Under the pieces are notes generated by a model that saw only the letters and a list, made by a program, of their open reading frames with translations, did not search any database and was not told the origin of the DNA. Shown here piece after piece: positions 45,370-54,517 of a stretch of DNA of 64,000 nucleotides; the stretch's first letter is position 1, and each line of letters opens with the position of its first letter. Where the stretch lies: positions 310,001 through 374,000 of the forward strand of contig NZ_PDOF01000001.1 in assembly GCF_003226345.1 (NCBI RefSeq), given 5' to 3'. The DNA is from Alteribacter lacisalsi. GTDB lineage: Bacteria; Bacillota; Bacilli; Bacillales; Salisediminibacteriaceae. The position numbers and the translations under genes are program-made.

Positions 45370-46260
45370 TTATTTTATCTCGGTAAGAATATGCTCAATC
45401 ATTGGGACGGCTACATTCACTCCGGTACATTCGTAAATACTTCTGATATGGGGGTTGGAATTAATTTCACAGAGCACCGGCCCGTCTTTTCCAAACAGAA
45501 GATCCACGCCGGCAAAGTCGGCGTTTACAGCACTGGCAGCTTTCACCGCAATCTCTTTTTCTTCTTCAGATGGTTCCCACGTTTCTGTTGCGCCGCCTGC
45601 CGATACGTTTGCCCGGAAATCAGAAACAGAAGTCCGCTTCATTGAGGCAACGACCCTGCTGCCAACCACATTCAGGCGGACATCTCTTCCGGCGCTTTCT
45701 GTAATCATTTCCTGAAAGATGATTTCCCTGCTTCCGAGCCGGCCGATAATCGCCTCCAGTTCGTGCCGGGTTTCGGCTTTATACACCTGCTTACCGAAGG
45801 AGCCGTATGCTTCTTTGACAATCAGCGGGAGACCGAGAAGGTCAATAATGTTATTAATATGAGCAGTGTTTGCCTGTTCACAGCCCTCGTACACTTTCGG
45901 TCCAATGACGGTTCGCGGAGCGGGAATCCCATGGCCGGCCAGTCTGGTATGCATGAGCGCTTTGCTGTCGCATGCTTCTACAGTCCTGGTCCGGTTAAAC
46001 AGCCTAAGACCGGCAGATTCAAGATGAGCACCGAGATGCAGATCTTTGTCTGCAAAATGAACAAAATCCGGATGGGATTTATGCCGGGGAAGAGCAAAAT
46101 CGCGTCTGCCCAGGCAGTCGAAAACTACTGGAATGTCGCTGTTCCAGACCAGTTCCAGCATAACCCCCTGTCTTTCTGCTTCTTTTTTCATCCAGTCGGC
46201 GTAATCCATGAATTTTTCCGTCTGCAGACTGCTGTTTGCCACAAGCCAGCCATAGGTCAT
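45370..46260 (-). CDS. RimK-like ATP-grasp ligase
   Basis: Predicted ATP-dependent carboxylate-amine ligase of the RimK/LysX type. It has an N-terminal domain (MTYGWLVANSS), a lid strand LPLIVKEAYGSFGKQVYKA, IIFQEMI and the metal-binding end FAGVDLLFGKDGPVLCEINSNP. 296 residues. GAAGGAG lies upstream on the minus strand. It stands alone between valS and folC and is divergent from folC. The substrates cannot be read; glutamate or peptide ligation is typical for the family. Confidence 0.85.
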   Translation of the reverse strand: MTYGWLVANSSLQTEKFMDYADWMKKEAERQGVMLELVWNSDIPVVFDCLGRRDFALPRHKSHPDFVHFADKDLHLGAHLESAGLRLFNRTRTVEACDSKALMHTRLAGHGIPAPRTVIGPKVYEGCEQANTAHINNIIDLLGLPLIVKEAYGSFGKQVYKAETRHELEAIIGRLGSREIIFQEMITESAGRDVRLNVVGSRVVASMKRTSVSDFRANVSAGGATETWEPSEEEKEIAVKAASAVNADFAGVDLLFGKDGPVLCEINSNPHIRSIYECTGVNVAVPMIEHILTEIK

Positions 46261-46376
46261 AAGCGTGTACTCCTTCTCTCATTGCAATTTTAATTACTCT
46301 TGTGCAGAATTAAGGGACAGTTTTATTTTAGCAAATCGAAAAGTGTTTTACACAGACGAAACGGAGGCATTTTTTA

Positions 46377-47618
46377 ATGACGAATCAGATTAATATGGGA
46401 CTCGAACGGATGGAAAGCCTGATGGAAAAGCTCCGGCACCCTGAGAGGCGTGTCAAAACGATCCATATAGCAGGCACAAACGGAAAAGGATCGACCACAG
46501 CATTCCTGATGGAAGTGCTCAAACGCTCCGGGCTATTTGTTGGTACATATACATCGCCATACTGGCATTCACCTGCAGAGCAGATTTCCATTAATGGATC
46601 GCAGATAAGTGCCAGTGAACTTCGTCACTGTCTGGGCGAAATCGCGCCTGCAATCGAAGAAACGGAAAAAGAATTGAATACACAGGTAACGGAATTTGAA
46701 AAAATGACCACGGCTGCGCTGTACTTCTTTTCCACGATCAAGCCGGTTGATCTGGCAATTATTGAAACCGGGCTTGGAGGACGTGAGGATGCGACGAATT
46801 TGATCGTTCCCCTTGTCTCCATTATTACGAATGTGGACATGGATCACGAAGCGTGGCTCGGTGACAACATTCGTGCCATTTCCCGGGAAAAAGCGGGGAT
46901 TATTAAGTCCGGTGTTCCAGTAGTAACAGGAGCAGAAGGGGAGGCTCTGGACATTCTTAAGGAAGAAGCAGAATCAAGACACTCAAAGCTCTATGGACCC
47001 GGCGCTGCTGGTAAAACAGAAATCCGCTCAATCGAAACAGAGCAGACAGTGTTTGACTACACATCTTCCTACCAGTCCCTGTCTTCGCTTAAGATCACCA
47101 TGAAAGGGGAGCATCAGGTCACCAATGCCGCTCTTGCACTGATGGCGCTCGATTATATGAAGCAGTATTACGCCATGATGGCGGATGAAGAAGCAATCCG
47201 TGACGGCCTCAGGGAGGCACAGGTTCCCGGAAGACTGGAAACGGTTAGCGCAGAACCGCTCGTGGTGATTGATACGGCTCATAATCCTGCTGCTGTGAAC
47301 GCACTTTGCAGAACCCTGAAAACAATCTACCCGGATCGTTCTTTCTCGGTCCTTTTTGCATCCATGAAGGATAAAAACTATACCAGGATGCTTTCGGTCC
47401 TCAGTGAATCTTCCGCATCCGTTACGGTCACCACTTTCTGTGACCCCCGGGCCGCAGAAACCGCTGATCTGCTGCAGGCTGATGTGACAGCCGGCCAGAC
47501 CGATGATCCTGAACGCTGGCTTTACAGTCAGATGAGTGAACAAAATGAAAAAACGGGCATTCTTATAACAGGCTCACAGGCATTTGTGGGGAAAATGAGA
47601 GCTCTGCTGGTTAAGTGA
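46377..47618 (+). CDS. folC: Folylpolyglutamate/dihydrofolate synthase
   Basis: Adds glutamate to folates. The ATP site HIAGTNGKGSTTAFL lies at about residues 30-44; the folate-side motif is YTSPYWHSPAEQISING. A C-terminal Mur-ligase-like domain carries VIDTAHNPAAVNAL. 413 residues; ACGGAGGC precedes the ATG. valS-folC order is conserved in Bacillus, here interrupted by the minus-strand ligase. Confidence 0.94.
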   Translation: MTNQINMGLERMESLMEKLRHPERRVKTIHIAGTNGKGSTTAFLMEVLKRSGLFVGTYTSPYWHSPAEQISINGSQISASELRHCLGEIAPAIEETEKELNTQVTEFEKMTTAALYFFSTIKPVDLAIIETGLGGREDATNLIVPLVSIITNVDMDHEAWLGDNIRAISREKAGIIKSGVPVVTGAEGEALDILKEEAESRHSKLYGPGAAGKTEIRSIETEQTVFDYTSSYQSLSSLKITMKGEHQVTNAALALMALDYMKQYYAMMADEEAIRDGLREAQVPGRLETVSAEPLVVIDTAHNPAAVNALCRTLKTIYPDRSFSVLFASMKDKNYTRMLSVLSESSASVTVTTFCDPRAAETADLLQADVTAGQTDDPERWLYSQMSEQNEKTGILITGSQAFVGKMRALLVK

Positions 47619-47642
47619 GGTAGTCATTAATGACTACCTTTC
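47618..47642 (+). terminator. Terminator of folC
   Basis: AGGTAGTCA pairs with TGACTACCT around TTAA; TTTC follows. It begins at the last base of the stop codon. Confidence 0.7.
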
Positions 47643-47728
47643 TGCCTTATCTTTAGTTTATGTGGCACAAAATACCTACTTACGGTTCCGTTTTTTTCAT
47701 AACTTTTTGAAAAATTGAGACATTAGTA

Positions 47729-47758
47729 TTAACAATAGAGAACGCCTTGTGATAGAAT
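47729..47758 (+). promoter_or_regulatory. Possible sigma-A promoter of the diguanylate cyclase gene
   Basis: TTAACA, 18 bases, TAGAAT, 85 bases before the ATG. Confidence 0.45.
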
Positions 47759-47843
47759 AAAACCACCAACCAGTTAGTGGAAAATTCATACTATTGCGGA
47801 AAAAGAAGCCCTCCAGTAAGTCACATAAGAGGAGAGAGACGGC

Positions 47844-49547
47844 ATGACAAAAGGAAGAGAACGAACCTTCTGGCTCATATGGGCCCTGGCATTTCCTTTA
47901 TTCCTTTATTTTTTTATCGATCGCATAACCATGATGAGCCACGATCAGACCATTGCCCTTTCGGCTTTCGCATTGCTGATTGTCATCGTCTCTTTGTTTC
48001 CGATTCGTATAAAAAACACTTCACTGATCCCTCTTCACGGAATTGCGCTGGCGGTTTTCCTTCAATTCGGGCTCCTCATAGAGATGGCTGTTACCCAGCT
48101 GGCACTTTTCACAGCCCTCCTGACACTGCGACTGACAAAACGGGAACTGTACCGTGTTCCTTTTAACTCCCTCATCTTTATGGTCGTTTCCCTGTCTTCT
48201 GCCGGTGTCTTTTATCTGCTGGGAGGAACAACGGGAAGCCTCGAACGTCTTACTTTGATGAATGAAATCATACCGACACTCGGGTATGCCCTTACGTTTT
48301 TTGTATCCAATCACGTTATTATTTATTTATCTATGAAATATGTCGCCAGCCGGGAAGGTGTCAGTTTCTGGGATGAAGGGCTCAAGTGGGAGGCTATTTC
48401 CGCTATTATGATCATCCCCGTCGGCCTCACACTGACGGTGCTTTACCAGCAGATCGGATTTGTTGCCATCCTGTTAATGGGGATTCCCTTTATCAGCGTC
48501 TCCCTTATTCTGCGGCAGTATCATAATACTGAAACGACCAATGACCTGCTGAAGGAAGTGAGTGCTTTCGGTTATCAGGTAAATGAAAGTCTGACAGTGA
48601 ACGGGATTATCAGTCTTTTTTACAAACATGTCCGTGCCATTTTTCCAGCAGACCGCATTTATCTGTATGATAAGATCCAAGGCAGGCTTCAGGTTAATCC
48701 TCTCTGTGAAGAAGAAGGAGCGCTGCCTGAAGGAGACGGGATCAGCATGGAGGTACTGAGGAGGGAGGCATCCTCTCATTTTGACAGCCGTAAGCAGTGG
48801 TTACATATCGAATCAAGGAAGAACCTGCCGGATACCCAGTCCATACTCAGTGTCCCAGTCATGAGAAATAACAGCATTGTCGGCGTAGTGACACTTACGT
48901 CCGAACGTAAAAAGGCATTTGAAAAGCGTCATGCCATGATCCTGGAATTTATGGCAAACTACATGGCCGTAGCCGCGCAGAACGCAAGAAGCTATGAAAA
49001 GAAAAAGCGGGAAAGTGAACGGTGTGCCCTGACAGGCCTTTATAATTTTCGCTTCTTTGAAAACCTTCTCGTTGAGAAGTACGACCTTCAGACCACTGAC
49101 TGCAGGCAGTTTGCCATCATTCTCCTCGACCTCGATCGTTTTAAGCGAGTGAATGATACTTTCGGACACCACAGTGGAAACGTAGTCCTCTGCCAGGTGG
49201 CAGACGTGCTGAAAAAGCATGTTGGTGACCGGGGAACCGTAGCCCGTTATGGCGGAGAAGAGTTTGTCATTCTTATTGATAATACAGATGTGAGCTTTGC
49301 CCACAGCCTGGCTGAAACGCTGAGAACATCACTTGAAGTACACCGTTTTAAAGTCGAGAACGATCTTGATGAAGGAAGGCAGGCGTACATTCAGGTAACA
49401 GCCAGTATCGGGGTGGCTGGAAAAACCAATCCGGATGAGAGTGCCATGGGCGTTCTGCGTAATGCGGACAGAGCGATGTATACCGGGGCAAAGCAAAAAG
49501 GGCGTAACCGGGTGGCGAACTTTCATTCCTGTGAAGTAACCAGTTAA
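47844..49547 (+). CDS. Membrane diguanylate cyclase (GAF-GGDEF)
   Basis: Predicted c-di-GMP synthase. About eight membrane spans form an N-terminal sensor (residues ~8-235). A GAF domain follows (~250-395) and then a GGDEF domain (~400-560) with DLDRFKRVNDTFGHHSG and an intact active loop RYGGEEF. The inhibitory I-site RxxD normally found just before the loop is absent (GDRG is at that place). 567 residues; GAGGAGAGAG lies before the ATG. A monocistronic gene next to the pilus and surface-protein genes, so a motility-to-attachment role is plausible but inferred. Confidence 0.88.
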   Translation: MTKGRERTFWLIWALAFPLFLYFFIDRITMMSHDQTIALSAFALLIVIVSLFPIRIKNTSLIPLHGIALAVFLQFGLLIEMAVTQLALFTALLTLRLTKRELYRVPFNSLIFMVVSLSSAGVFYLLGGTTGSLERLTLMNEIIPTLGYALTFFVSNHVIIYLSMKYVASREGVSFWDEGLKWEAISAIMIIPVGLTLTVLYQQIGFVAILLMGIPFISVSLILRQYHNTETTNDLLKEVSAFGYQVNESLTVNGIISLFYKHVRAIFPADRIYLYDKIQGRLQVNPLCEEEGALPEGDGISMEVLRREASSHFDSRKQWLHIESRKNLPDTQSILSVPVMRNNSIVGVVTLTSERKKAFEKRHAMILEFMANYMAVAAQNARSYEKKKRESERCALTGLYNFRFFENLLVEKYDLQTTDCRQFAIILLDLDRFKRVNDTFGHHSGNVVLCQVADVLKKHVGDRGTVARYGGEEFVILIDNTDVSFAHSLAETLRTSLEVHRFKVENDLDEGRQAYIQVTASIGVAGKTNPDESAMGVLRNADRAMYTGAKQKGRNRVANFHSCEVTS

Positions 49548-49560
49548 TCTATCATTTTGA

Positions 49561-49604
49561 AATCAAAAGCCGGGGCTGATGTTCATGAGCCCCGGCTTTT
49601 GATT
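49561..49604. terminator. Terminator after the diguanylate cyclase gene
   Basis: AATCAAAAGCCGGGGCT pairs over 17 bp with AGCCCCGGCTTTTGATT. Confidence 0.9.
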
Positions 49605-49736
49605 TTTGTATGACAAAATAAGGGGAGAATTTACAAAAAACTCCGGTTGCTCTCCTTTCATTGTTGCCAAGTCTGGTATAAAATGAAAATAGCAGATATT
49701 TTGTCAGTATTTTTCGAGATAAGTAGGTGAACAGGG

Positions 49737-50168
49737 TTGTCTGAATATTTGTTTATAGCTATTGGTACGGTTTTACTAATGCCTGTTATGCTTCTGCTTC
49801 CTTCTGTTTTCTCAAGGAAAGTTACAGTAGCGCTTGTTCTTGCTGCCGGGGGACTTACAGCTGGCTCGTTTGCCCTTCTGGAATTATATCCATGGTGGGT
49901 TCCGCTTTCAGCGCTGGTGCTGGTGCTGATTCTCGTTTCAGCCATTGCCGGAGCAAAATTCAGCCGAAACTCCGGGGTTGAAGATGTGGAAGAGGTGGAA
50001 AAGGAAGGTAAAGAGACAGGAAGCAGTGACCAGACTGATGCCCGTGAAAAATATAGAGCAGATCCGGACGGAAATACGAGATCAGAGCAGCCGGGAAGTG
50101 ACATCGTACATAAGCAGCCTCAAAAAGAAGAGCAGGAAAAAGAAAAACAGCTGTTTAAACGCAGATAA
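49737..50168 (+). CDS. Small membrane protein with charged cytoplasmic tail
   Basis: I do not recognise it. The first ~75 residues hold three hydrophobic helices (YLFIAIGTVLLMPVMLLLP, VTVALVLAAGGLTAGSFALL, VPLSALVLVLILVSAIAG). The last ~65 are highly charged and end QKEEQEKEKQLFKRR. 143 residues from a TTG start; TAGGTGAACAGGG is a modest ribosome site. It is followed 57 bases later by the VanW-like gene, probably in the same unit. Confidence 0.6.
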   Translation: MSEYLFIAIGTVLLMPVMLLLPSVFSRKVTVALVLAAGGLTAGSFALLELYPWWVPLSALVLVLILVSAIAGAKFSRNSGVEDVEEVEKEGKETGSSDQTDAREKYRADPDGNTRSEQPGSDIVHKQPQKEEQEKEKQLFKRR

Positions 50169-50225
50169 AAGTTCTTTAGCCAAACCGCACGAGATTAGCA
50201 GATTAAATTGTCAGGAGGAAGTGCC

Positions 50226-51896
50226 GTGAAGTTTCATGAATGGTTTGCAGCATCGCTGGTCGTCCTAGTAGGCAGTGTCGCATTTTTATCATTATTTTCA
50301 TATACCGGTTCACTTGCATACGAAACGTTTTGGCAGGATGAACGGCTTGAACGGGAAACTCAGATTGCCGGTGTCGATGTAAGTGAAATGAGTGAGGATG
50401 AAGCAGTAACAGCTGTTCAGGCTGAACTGGATCAGTGGGAGAACCAGGCAACGGTTTCTCTTGTCTGGTATGACGAAAAACGGACATTATCCAATGAGAC
50501 GTTTTCCTTTGATGTGGACGAATCTGTCGAGCGGATGTTTGCAGGTGAAGGCCGGACAGAAGGACTGAGCGTCAGCGTAAATGAGCAGGACATCCGTGAG
50601 CACCTGTCAGAATTCTCATTTACTGATAACCCTGACGACCGCATTGATGTGGAAACACTCACAGCAGAGCTTGAGGAACGTGTTTCCCAGCTGCCTGTAG
50701 AAGATCTTGAAAAGAATGTTCATTTATACCTCTATGCCGAAGAACAGCCGGAGGAAACGATCGTGGCTTCGACTCAGCGTCAGCTTCCTGCGGATCAGCA
50801 GGGGATCGCGGGAACCATTGGCACAGTTGAAATACCGCCAGGAGCAGCGTTCTCCATGCTGGACGTGCTGGATGAAAACGGTCCCGGAACCGAATCCTCC
50901 GATGAGCTGGCTGTGATCGCATCAGTTGTATACGAAACACTCCTGCACAGTAATTTTGAAATACTGGAGCGCTCCCAGCGCTATGAACTGCTGGATGAAG
51001 TACCGCTTGGGTTTGATGCAGCAGTTGTACCCGGACAGAGGGACCTGGTTTTCCGCAATCCGAATGCAGACACGTATGAACTTGAGATCAATGAGCAGAA
51101 CGGGTCAGTTGAAGCTTCCCTCTACGGACTTCCTTTCCCATATGACATCCGTGTGAGCGTTGAAGAAATGGCGGAAATTGAACCGAAAACCAAGGTGCGG
51201 TTTTCAAGCAGCCGTGCAGAAGGGGACCGCGAAGTGATCAGCGAGGGTCATCCGGGCTATCACATCCGTACAGTCCGTCACATTTCTCTTCAAAATGTCC
51301 AGGATACAGAGGAACGGGAAGAGGTTGTATCCGAAGACTACTACCCGCCTGAAAATCGATTGGAAGAGTGGAGTATTGAAGAACGGTATAAAGAAGAAGA
51401 GGAGCCTGAAGAAGAGTGGCAGGATCCAAACGGAGACACAGATCCTGATGGTCAGAACGGGTGGGATCCAAACGGAAACGGTCAGGATCCAGACGATTGG
51501 GATCCTAACGGCGGTACAGACCCTGATGAACATAACGGCTGGGATCCGAATGGAGACTGGCAGGACGATAATGGCGGCCAGTGGCAGGATGGCAGTGAAA
51601 ATGACTGGCAAAACGGCGAAAATGGCTCTTCTGGTCAGGATCAGAACGGCAGCGGTTGGCAGCCGGGAGACAGCCCGGGCAGCGATAACGGAGGAACAGC
51701 GCCGGGACAGGACGAGGAATCTGACTTTACCCAGCCGGGAACTGGCGGTAATGGTGAAAATGGAACCGGACCTGGTGATTCAGGCACCACTGGACAGGGT
51801 GGAGACGGTCCTGGCACAGGCACCGGCGGACTGGCCCCACCTGCTGGGGATGACGAAGAAGACGAAGAAGAAGAACTGCCGATAAAAGGACATTAA
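50226..51896 (+). CDS. VanW/G5-like surface protein
   Basis: One N-terminal membrane helix (residues 7-29) and a large outer part of a 556-residue protein. Residues about 195-295 (VIASVVYETLLHSNFEILER, then PLGFDAAVVPGQRDLVFRNP) resemble the VanW domain, though the usual GGG-C-Q segment is missing. A G5-like segment follows (about 320-375). The tail (395-556) is rich in Asp, Asn, Gly and Gln, with four WDPNG/DPNG-type repeats between 399 and 443, and ends in an acidic patch. The GTG at 50226 follows AGGAGGAA. VanW genes are often found at Bacillaceae pilus loci, in my recollection. Confidence 0.72.
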   Translation: MKFHEWFAASLVVLVGSVAFLSLFSYTGSLAYETFWQDERLERETQIAGVDVSEMSEDEAVTAVQAELDQWENQATVSLVWYDEKRTLSNETFSFDVDESVERMFAGEGRTEGLSVSVNEQDIREHLSEFSFTDNPDDRIDVETLTAELEERVSQLPVEDLEKNVHLYLYAEEQPEETIVASTQRQLPADQQGIAGTIGTVEIPPGAAFSMLDVLDENGPGTESSDELAVIASVVYETLLHSNFEILERSQRYELLDEVPLGFDAAVVPGQRDLVFRNPNADTYELEINEQNGSVEASLYGLPFPYDIRVSVEEMAEIEPKTKVRFSSSRAEGDREVISEGHPGYHIRTVRHISLQNVQDTEEREEVVSEDYYPPENRLEEWSIEERYKEEEEPEEEWQDPNGDTDPDGQNGWDPNGNGQDPDDWDPNGGTDPDEHNGWDPNGDWQDDNGGQWQDGSENDWQNGENGSSGQDQNGSGWQPGDSPGSDNGGTAPGQDEESDFTQPGTGGNGENGTGPGDSGTTGQGGDGPGTGTGGLAPPAGDDEEDEEEELPIKGH

Positions 51897-51901
51897 ATTA
51901 G

Positions 51902-52130
51902 GCTGTATTCGAACAGATTGTTGCTATTGACCACTTTATAATTGAGCGAAAGGCGGTGACTCCAGCGGCGAGCGTCTGCTTCACGAATAAGCTGCGAGTT
52001 GCTTCGACGCAGATCGCTTCGGAGGGTGTGCTGGCAGAGGAAGAAGCAGGATTTTTTTCGAGGCTGAAGCGATGCACGCGGAAAGCGTCCGCCTGCAGCG
52101 TCTTGAAACAACAATCTTTCCGAAAAAAGC
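51902..52130 (+). repeat. Long copy of the dispersed MITE-like repeat (229 bp)
   Basis: Ends GCTGTATTCG and CGAAAAAAGC. It shares GTTGCTATTGACCACTTTAT, GGCGGTGACTCCAG, GAGGCTGAAGCGATGC and GTCCGCCTGCAGCG with the copy at 20101. It has an extra ~50-base module (CGCTTCGGAG, GGCAGAGGAAGAAGCA) shared with the copy at 56357. It lies directly after the VanW-like gene. Confidence 0.8.
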
Positions 52131-52168
52131 TTTAATTTAAATGATTTTTACAGCTGGAGACAAACAGA

Positions 52169-52264
52169 GTGAAATCACGGCACCGCAGACTTGATGATTT
52201 ACTGGTCGAAGCACAGGTTATTACAGAGCAGCAGGTTGGAATACTCTACAGTTACAGTGATTAA
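52169..52264 (+). pseudogene. Remnant of a PilB/GspE-type pilus ATPase N-terminus
   Basis: GTG start with GGAG nine bases upstream and 31 codons. The translation contains RRLDDLLVEAQVITEQQV, very close to the N-terminal motif of type IV pilus/type II secretion ATPases (from memory RLGDLLVEAGLITEEQL). After the motif the frame diverges and stops at 52262. A terminator follows. It lies where pilB would be expected, between the VanW-like gene and the prepilin peptidase. Inferred to be the left edge of a deleted pilB-pilT-pilC-pilA block. Confidence 0.6.
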
Positions 52265-52275
52265 ACCATAATGGG

Positions 52276-52313
52276 AGAGGTATTCATCATCGATGAATAC
52301 CTCTTCTTTTTAT
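52276..52313 (+). terminator. Terminator after the pilB remnant
   Basis: AGAGGTATTCATC pairs perfectly with GATGAATACCTCT around ATC; TCTTTTTATT follows. The next ~300 bases to the prepilin peptidase hold no gene that I can support. Confidence 0.85.
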
Positions 52314-52625
52314 TAAGATAATGGCTGATCGTTAAATACACTTTCCTGATGAGGGAGTAATGGCTCAAGTTCATTGGCAGGTACAGATTTTATCACGGAT
52401 GTCCAGTTAAAAATGATTAATCAACAATGTCTTATATAATCTAGTTGCACTTCCCCACATGCGCCCCGGTCAGACATTTATTTTCAAAATCTCCCAAGTT
52501 TCGGTTTCTCTCGACGTTGAAAGGTTCTATAATAGAAGATAAGCAGTTTAGCAGAGTGGCAGCGGTGCGGCCACACCTATTGATAAGTGAATAAGAGAGC
52601 TGGTGATCGGTTGGAGATCGTAGTG

Positions 52626-53366
52626 ATGTTCTACATGGTTTTATTCGGTTTGATTATGGGCTCTTTCTATAATGTAGTCGGTATGAGGCTGCCGAAAGGA
52701 GAGTCTGCCGTCTCTCCCGGTTCCAAGTGCCCGAAGTGCGGGCACAGGCTCAAGGCAGGGGAACTTGTACCGGTACTGTCGTACATATTTTTACGGGGCC
52801 GCTGCAAAAGCTGCGGCGAGCGGGTAAGTCCACTGTATCCGGTAATGGAACTGATCACAGGCGGACTGTTTCTCCTCAGCTACATCCAGTTTGGGTGGAG
52901 CGCAGAGTTTCTTGTAAGCCTTCTGTTCGTATCCCTTCTCGTCATTATTACGGTCAGTGACCTGACATCATTTCTGATATTAAACAAGGTGCTCGTGTTC
53001 TTTTTTGTGCCCCTTTTGTTTCTCAGACTGACGTTTGCAGCACCGGACCCGTGGTGGCTTTCGATTGCGGGGATGCTTACCGGCTTCGGAATTCTGTTTA
53101 TTATCGCATTTCTGTCAAAAGGCGGTATGGGCGGCGGCGATGTGAAGCTTTATGCCGTAATCGGGGTTGTCCTCGGGTTTCCGATCGTCGTAGTGAGTAT
53201 TTTCATTGCCTCCCTGATTGGTGCAATTGCCGGTCTTGCAGGGATGTTCTTCTTCGGAAAAACGAGAAAAAGCCTGATTCCCTTCGGTCCCTCAATCGCA
53301 GCAGGCTCCCTGATCGTTTACTTTTACGGGGCTGAAATGTGGATGTGGTACAGCAGTCTCTTTTAA
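52626..53366 (+). CDS. comC: Prepilin peptidase (A24 aspartyl protease)
   Basis: Cleaves and methylates type IV prepilin-like proteins at the membrane. The N-terminus FGLIMGSFYNVVGMRLP precedes a zinc site, CPKCGH and CKSCGE. The two catalytic aspartates are in VSDLTSFLI and GMGGGDVKLY (GxGD). I chose the ATG at 52626, nine bases after GGAG, giving 246 residues, near the ~248 I recall for B. subtilis ComC; the frame is open to a GTG at 52587 without a better ribosome site. Eight hydrophobic spans. It should also serve ComG pseudopilins encoded elsewhere. Confidence 0.92.
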   Translation: MFYMVLFGLIMGSFYNVVGMRLPKGESAVSPGSKCPKCGHRLKAGELVPVLSYIFLRGRCKSCGERVSPLYPVMELITGGLFLLSYIQFGWSAEFLVSLLFVSLLVIITVSDLTSFLILNKVLVFFFVPLLFLRLTFAAPDPWWLSIAGMLTGFGILFIIAFLSKGGMGGGDVKLYAVIGVVLGFPIVVVSIFIASLIGAIAGLAGMFFFGKTRKSLIPFGPSIAAGSLIVYFYGAEMWMWYSSLF

Positions 53367-53524
53367 GGGCTGCTTCGAAGCATAGACGGTTGGCAGTGGT
53401 TGAGGCGCAGAGCCGGTTAAAAGGTATCCGGTTACCAGCGGAGAAATCAAAAAAAACGGCATTGTTTATTTGCCCGGCACGGTTTTTACTGGTGTATACA
53501 GTTCATTTAAGGTGAGGAGATAAG

Positions 53525-54511
53525 ATGGGTATTGGGAGAAGACAGGTGATGACGGCGATTACGATTAAAGATCATGCGATCCGCTATGTGCGGGGGCGTA
53601 ATACGTCGATGGAGGATGTGGCTGATTTTGGCGAGCGGTATCTTCCGAAGGGTGTGATTGAAAACGGGCGGATTCTGGAATGGGATACGCTGGTCACGAT
53701 TCTTGAGGAGTGTGTGGAGGAGTGGCAGCTGAAGAAGCAGAAGGTGGTTTTTACGATTCCGGACTCGCTTGTGGTGGTGCGGGAGCATTCTGTTCCTCTT
53801 GAGGTGAAGGATGAGGAGACGACGGGGCATTTGTATATGGAGCTCGGCAAGGAGCTGCATCTTCCGTTTGAGGAGCCGGCGTTTGACTGGGAGGAAGTGT
53901 CTGCTGATGACCGGCAGAGACATCTACTGATTGTGGCTGCGCCTGAGGAGGCGGTGGCGGAGTATGCGAAGCTTCTTGAGACGGTGAAGCTGAAGCCGGT
54001 GGCAGCGGATGTGTCGCCCCTTGCGTTTTACCGTTTTTACCATGATGCCCGTTATCAGGAGCCGAATGAACATCTACTTGTGATGCAGTGTTATCCGAGT
54101 CATGTTCTTCTGACGGTATTCAACGGTGAAACGCCGGTTGTTACGCGTCATTTGAATTGGGCAACCGAAGGTCATCAGTGGGACGTGGAGCCGGTTGACG
54201 GTGAGCTGACCTATGAGTGGAAGGGCAGCGAGGCTGAGGTGATGCAGGCGTGGGAGGATATTCTTTTTGATGTGAGAAAACTCAGAAACTATTACGGATC
54301 ATCCTATCATCAGGGGGAGAAGGATCTTACGAAAGTGAGTATCGACGGGGATCATCCGTTTCTCTCTTATTTTGAAGAAGACTGCCGGTCGAAGTTTGAT
54401 ATTCCGGTTCAGCGGTATGATTCTGCTAAATTACGTGTGTCGAATTCCGATATCAGTATTCCTGAACGTTTTCATGAAACGGTAGGACTGTTGCTGAAAA
54501 AAGAGGTGTAG
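53525..54511 (+). CDS. pilM: Type IV pilus assembly protein PilM-like
   Basis: Actin-like cytoplasmic component that binds the N-terminus of PilN. The fold pattern is TAITIKDHAIRYVRGR (phosphate-1-like), VVFTIPDSLVVVREHSV and LLIVAAPEEAVAEYAKLLE, with later strands LLVMQCYPSHVLLTVFNG. 328 residues. GAGGAGATAAG precedes the ATG; an in-frame ATG at 53549 is a possible alternative. Sequence similarity is distant, but the order M-N-O supports the call. It lies 158 bases after the prepilin peptidase. Confidence 0.78.
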   Translation: MGIGRRQVMTAITIKDHAIRYVRGRNTSMEDVADFGERYLPKGVIENGRILEWDTLVTILEECVEEWQLKKQKVVFTIPDSLVVVREHSVPLEVKDEETTGHLYMELGKELHLPFEEPAFDWEEVSADDRQRHLLIVAAPEEAVAEYAKLLETVKLKPVAADVSPLAFYRFYHDARYQEPNEHLLVMQCYPSHVLLTVFNGETPVVTRHLNWATEGHQWDVEPVDGELTYEWKGSEAEVMQAWEDILFDVRKLRNYYGSSYHQGEKDLTKVSIDGDHPFLSYFEEDCRSKFDIPVQRYDSAKLRVSNSDISIPERFHETVGLLLKKEV

Positions 54512-54517
54512 TCGCAA

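Noticed and set aside
52314-52625. Further remnants of pilC or a pilin
   Set aside because: Short frames such as the one starting with ATG at 52361 encode no recognisable pilin or platform motif.
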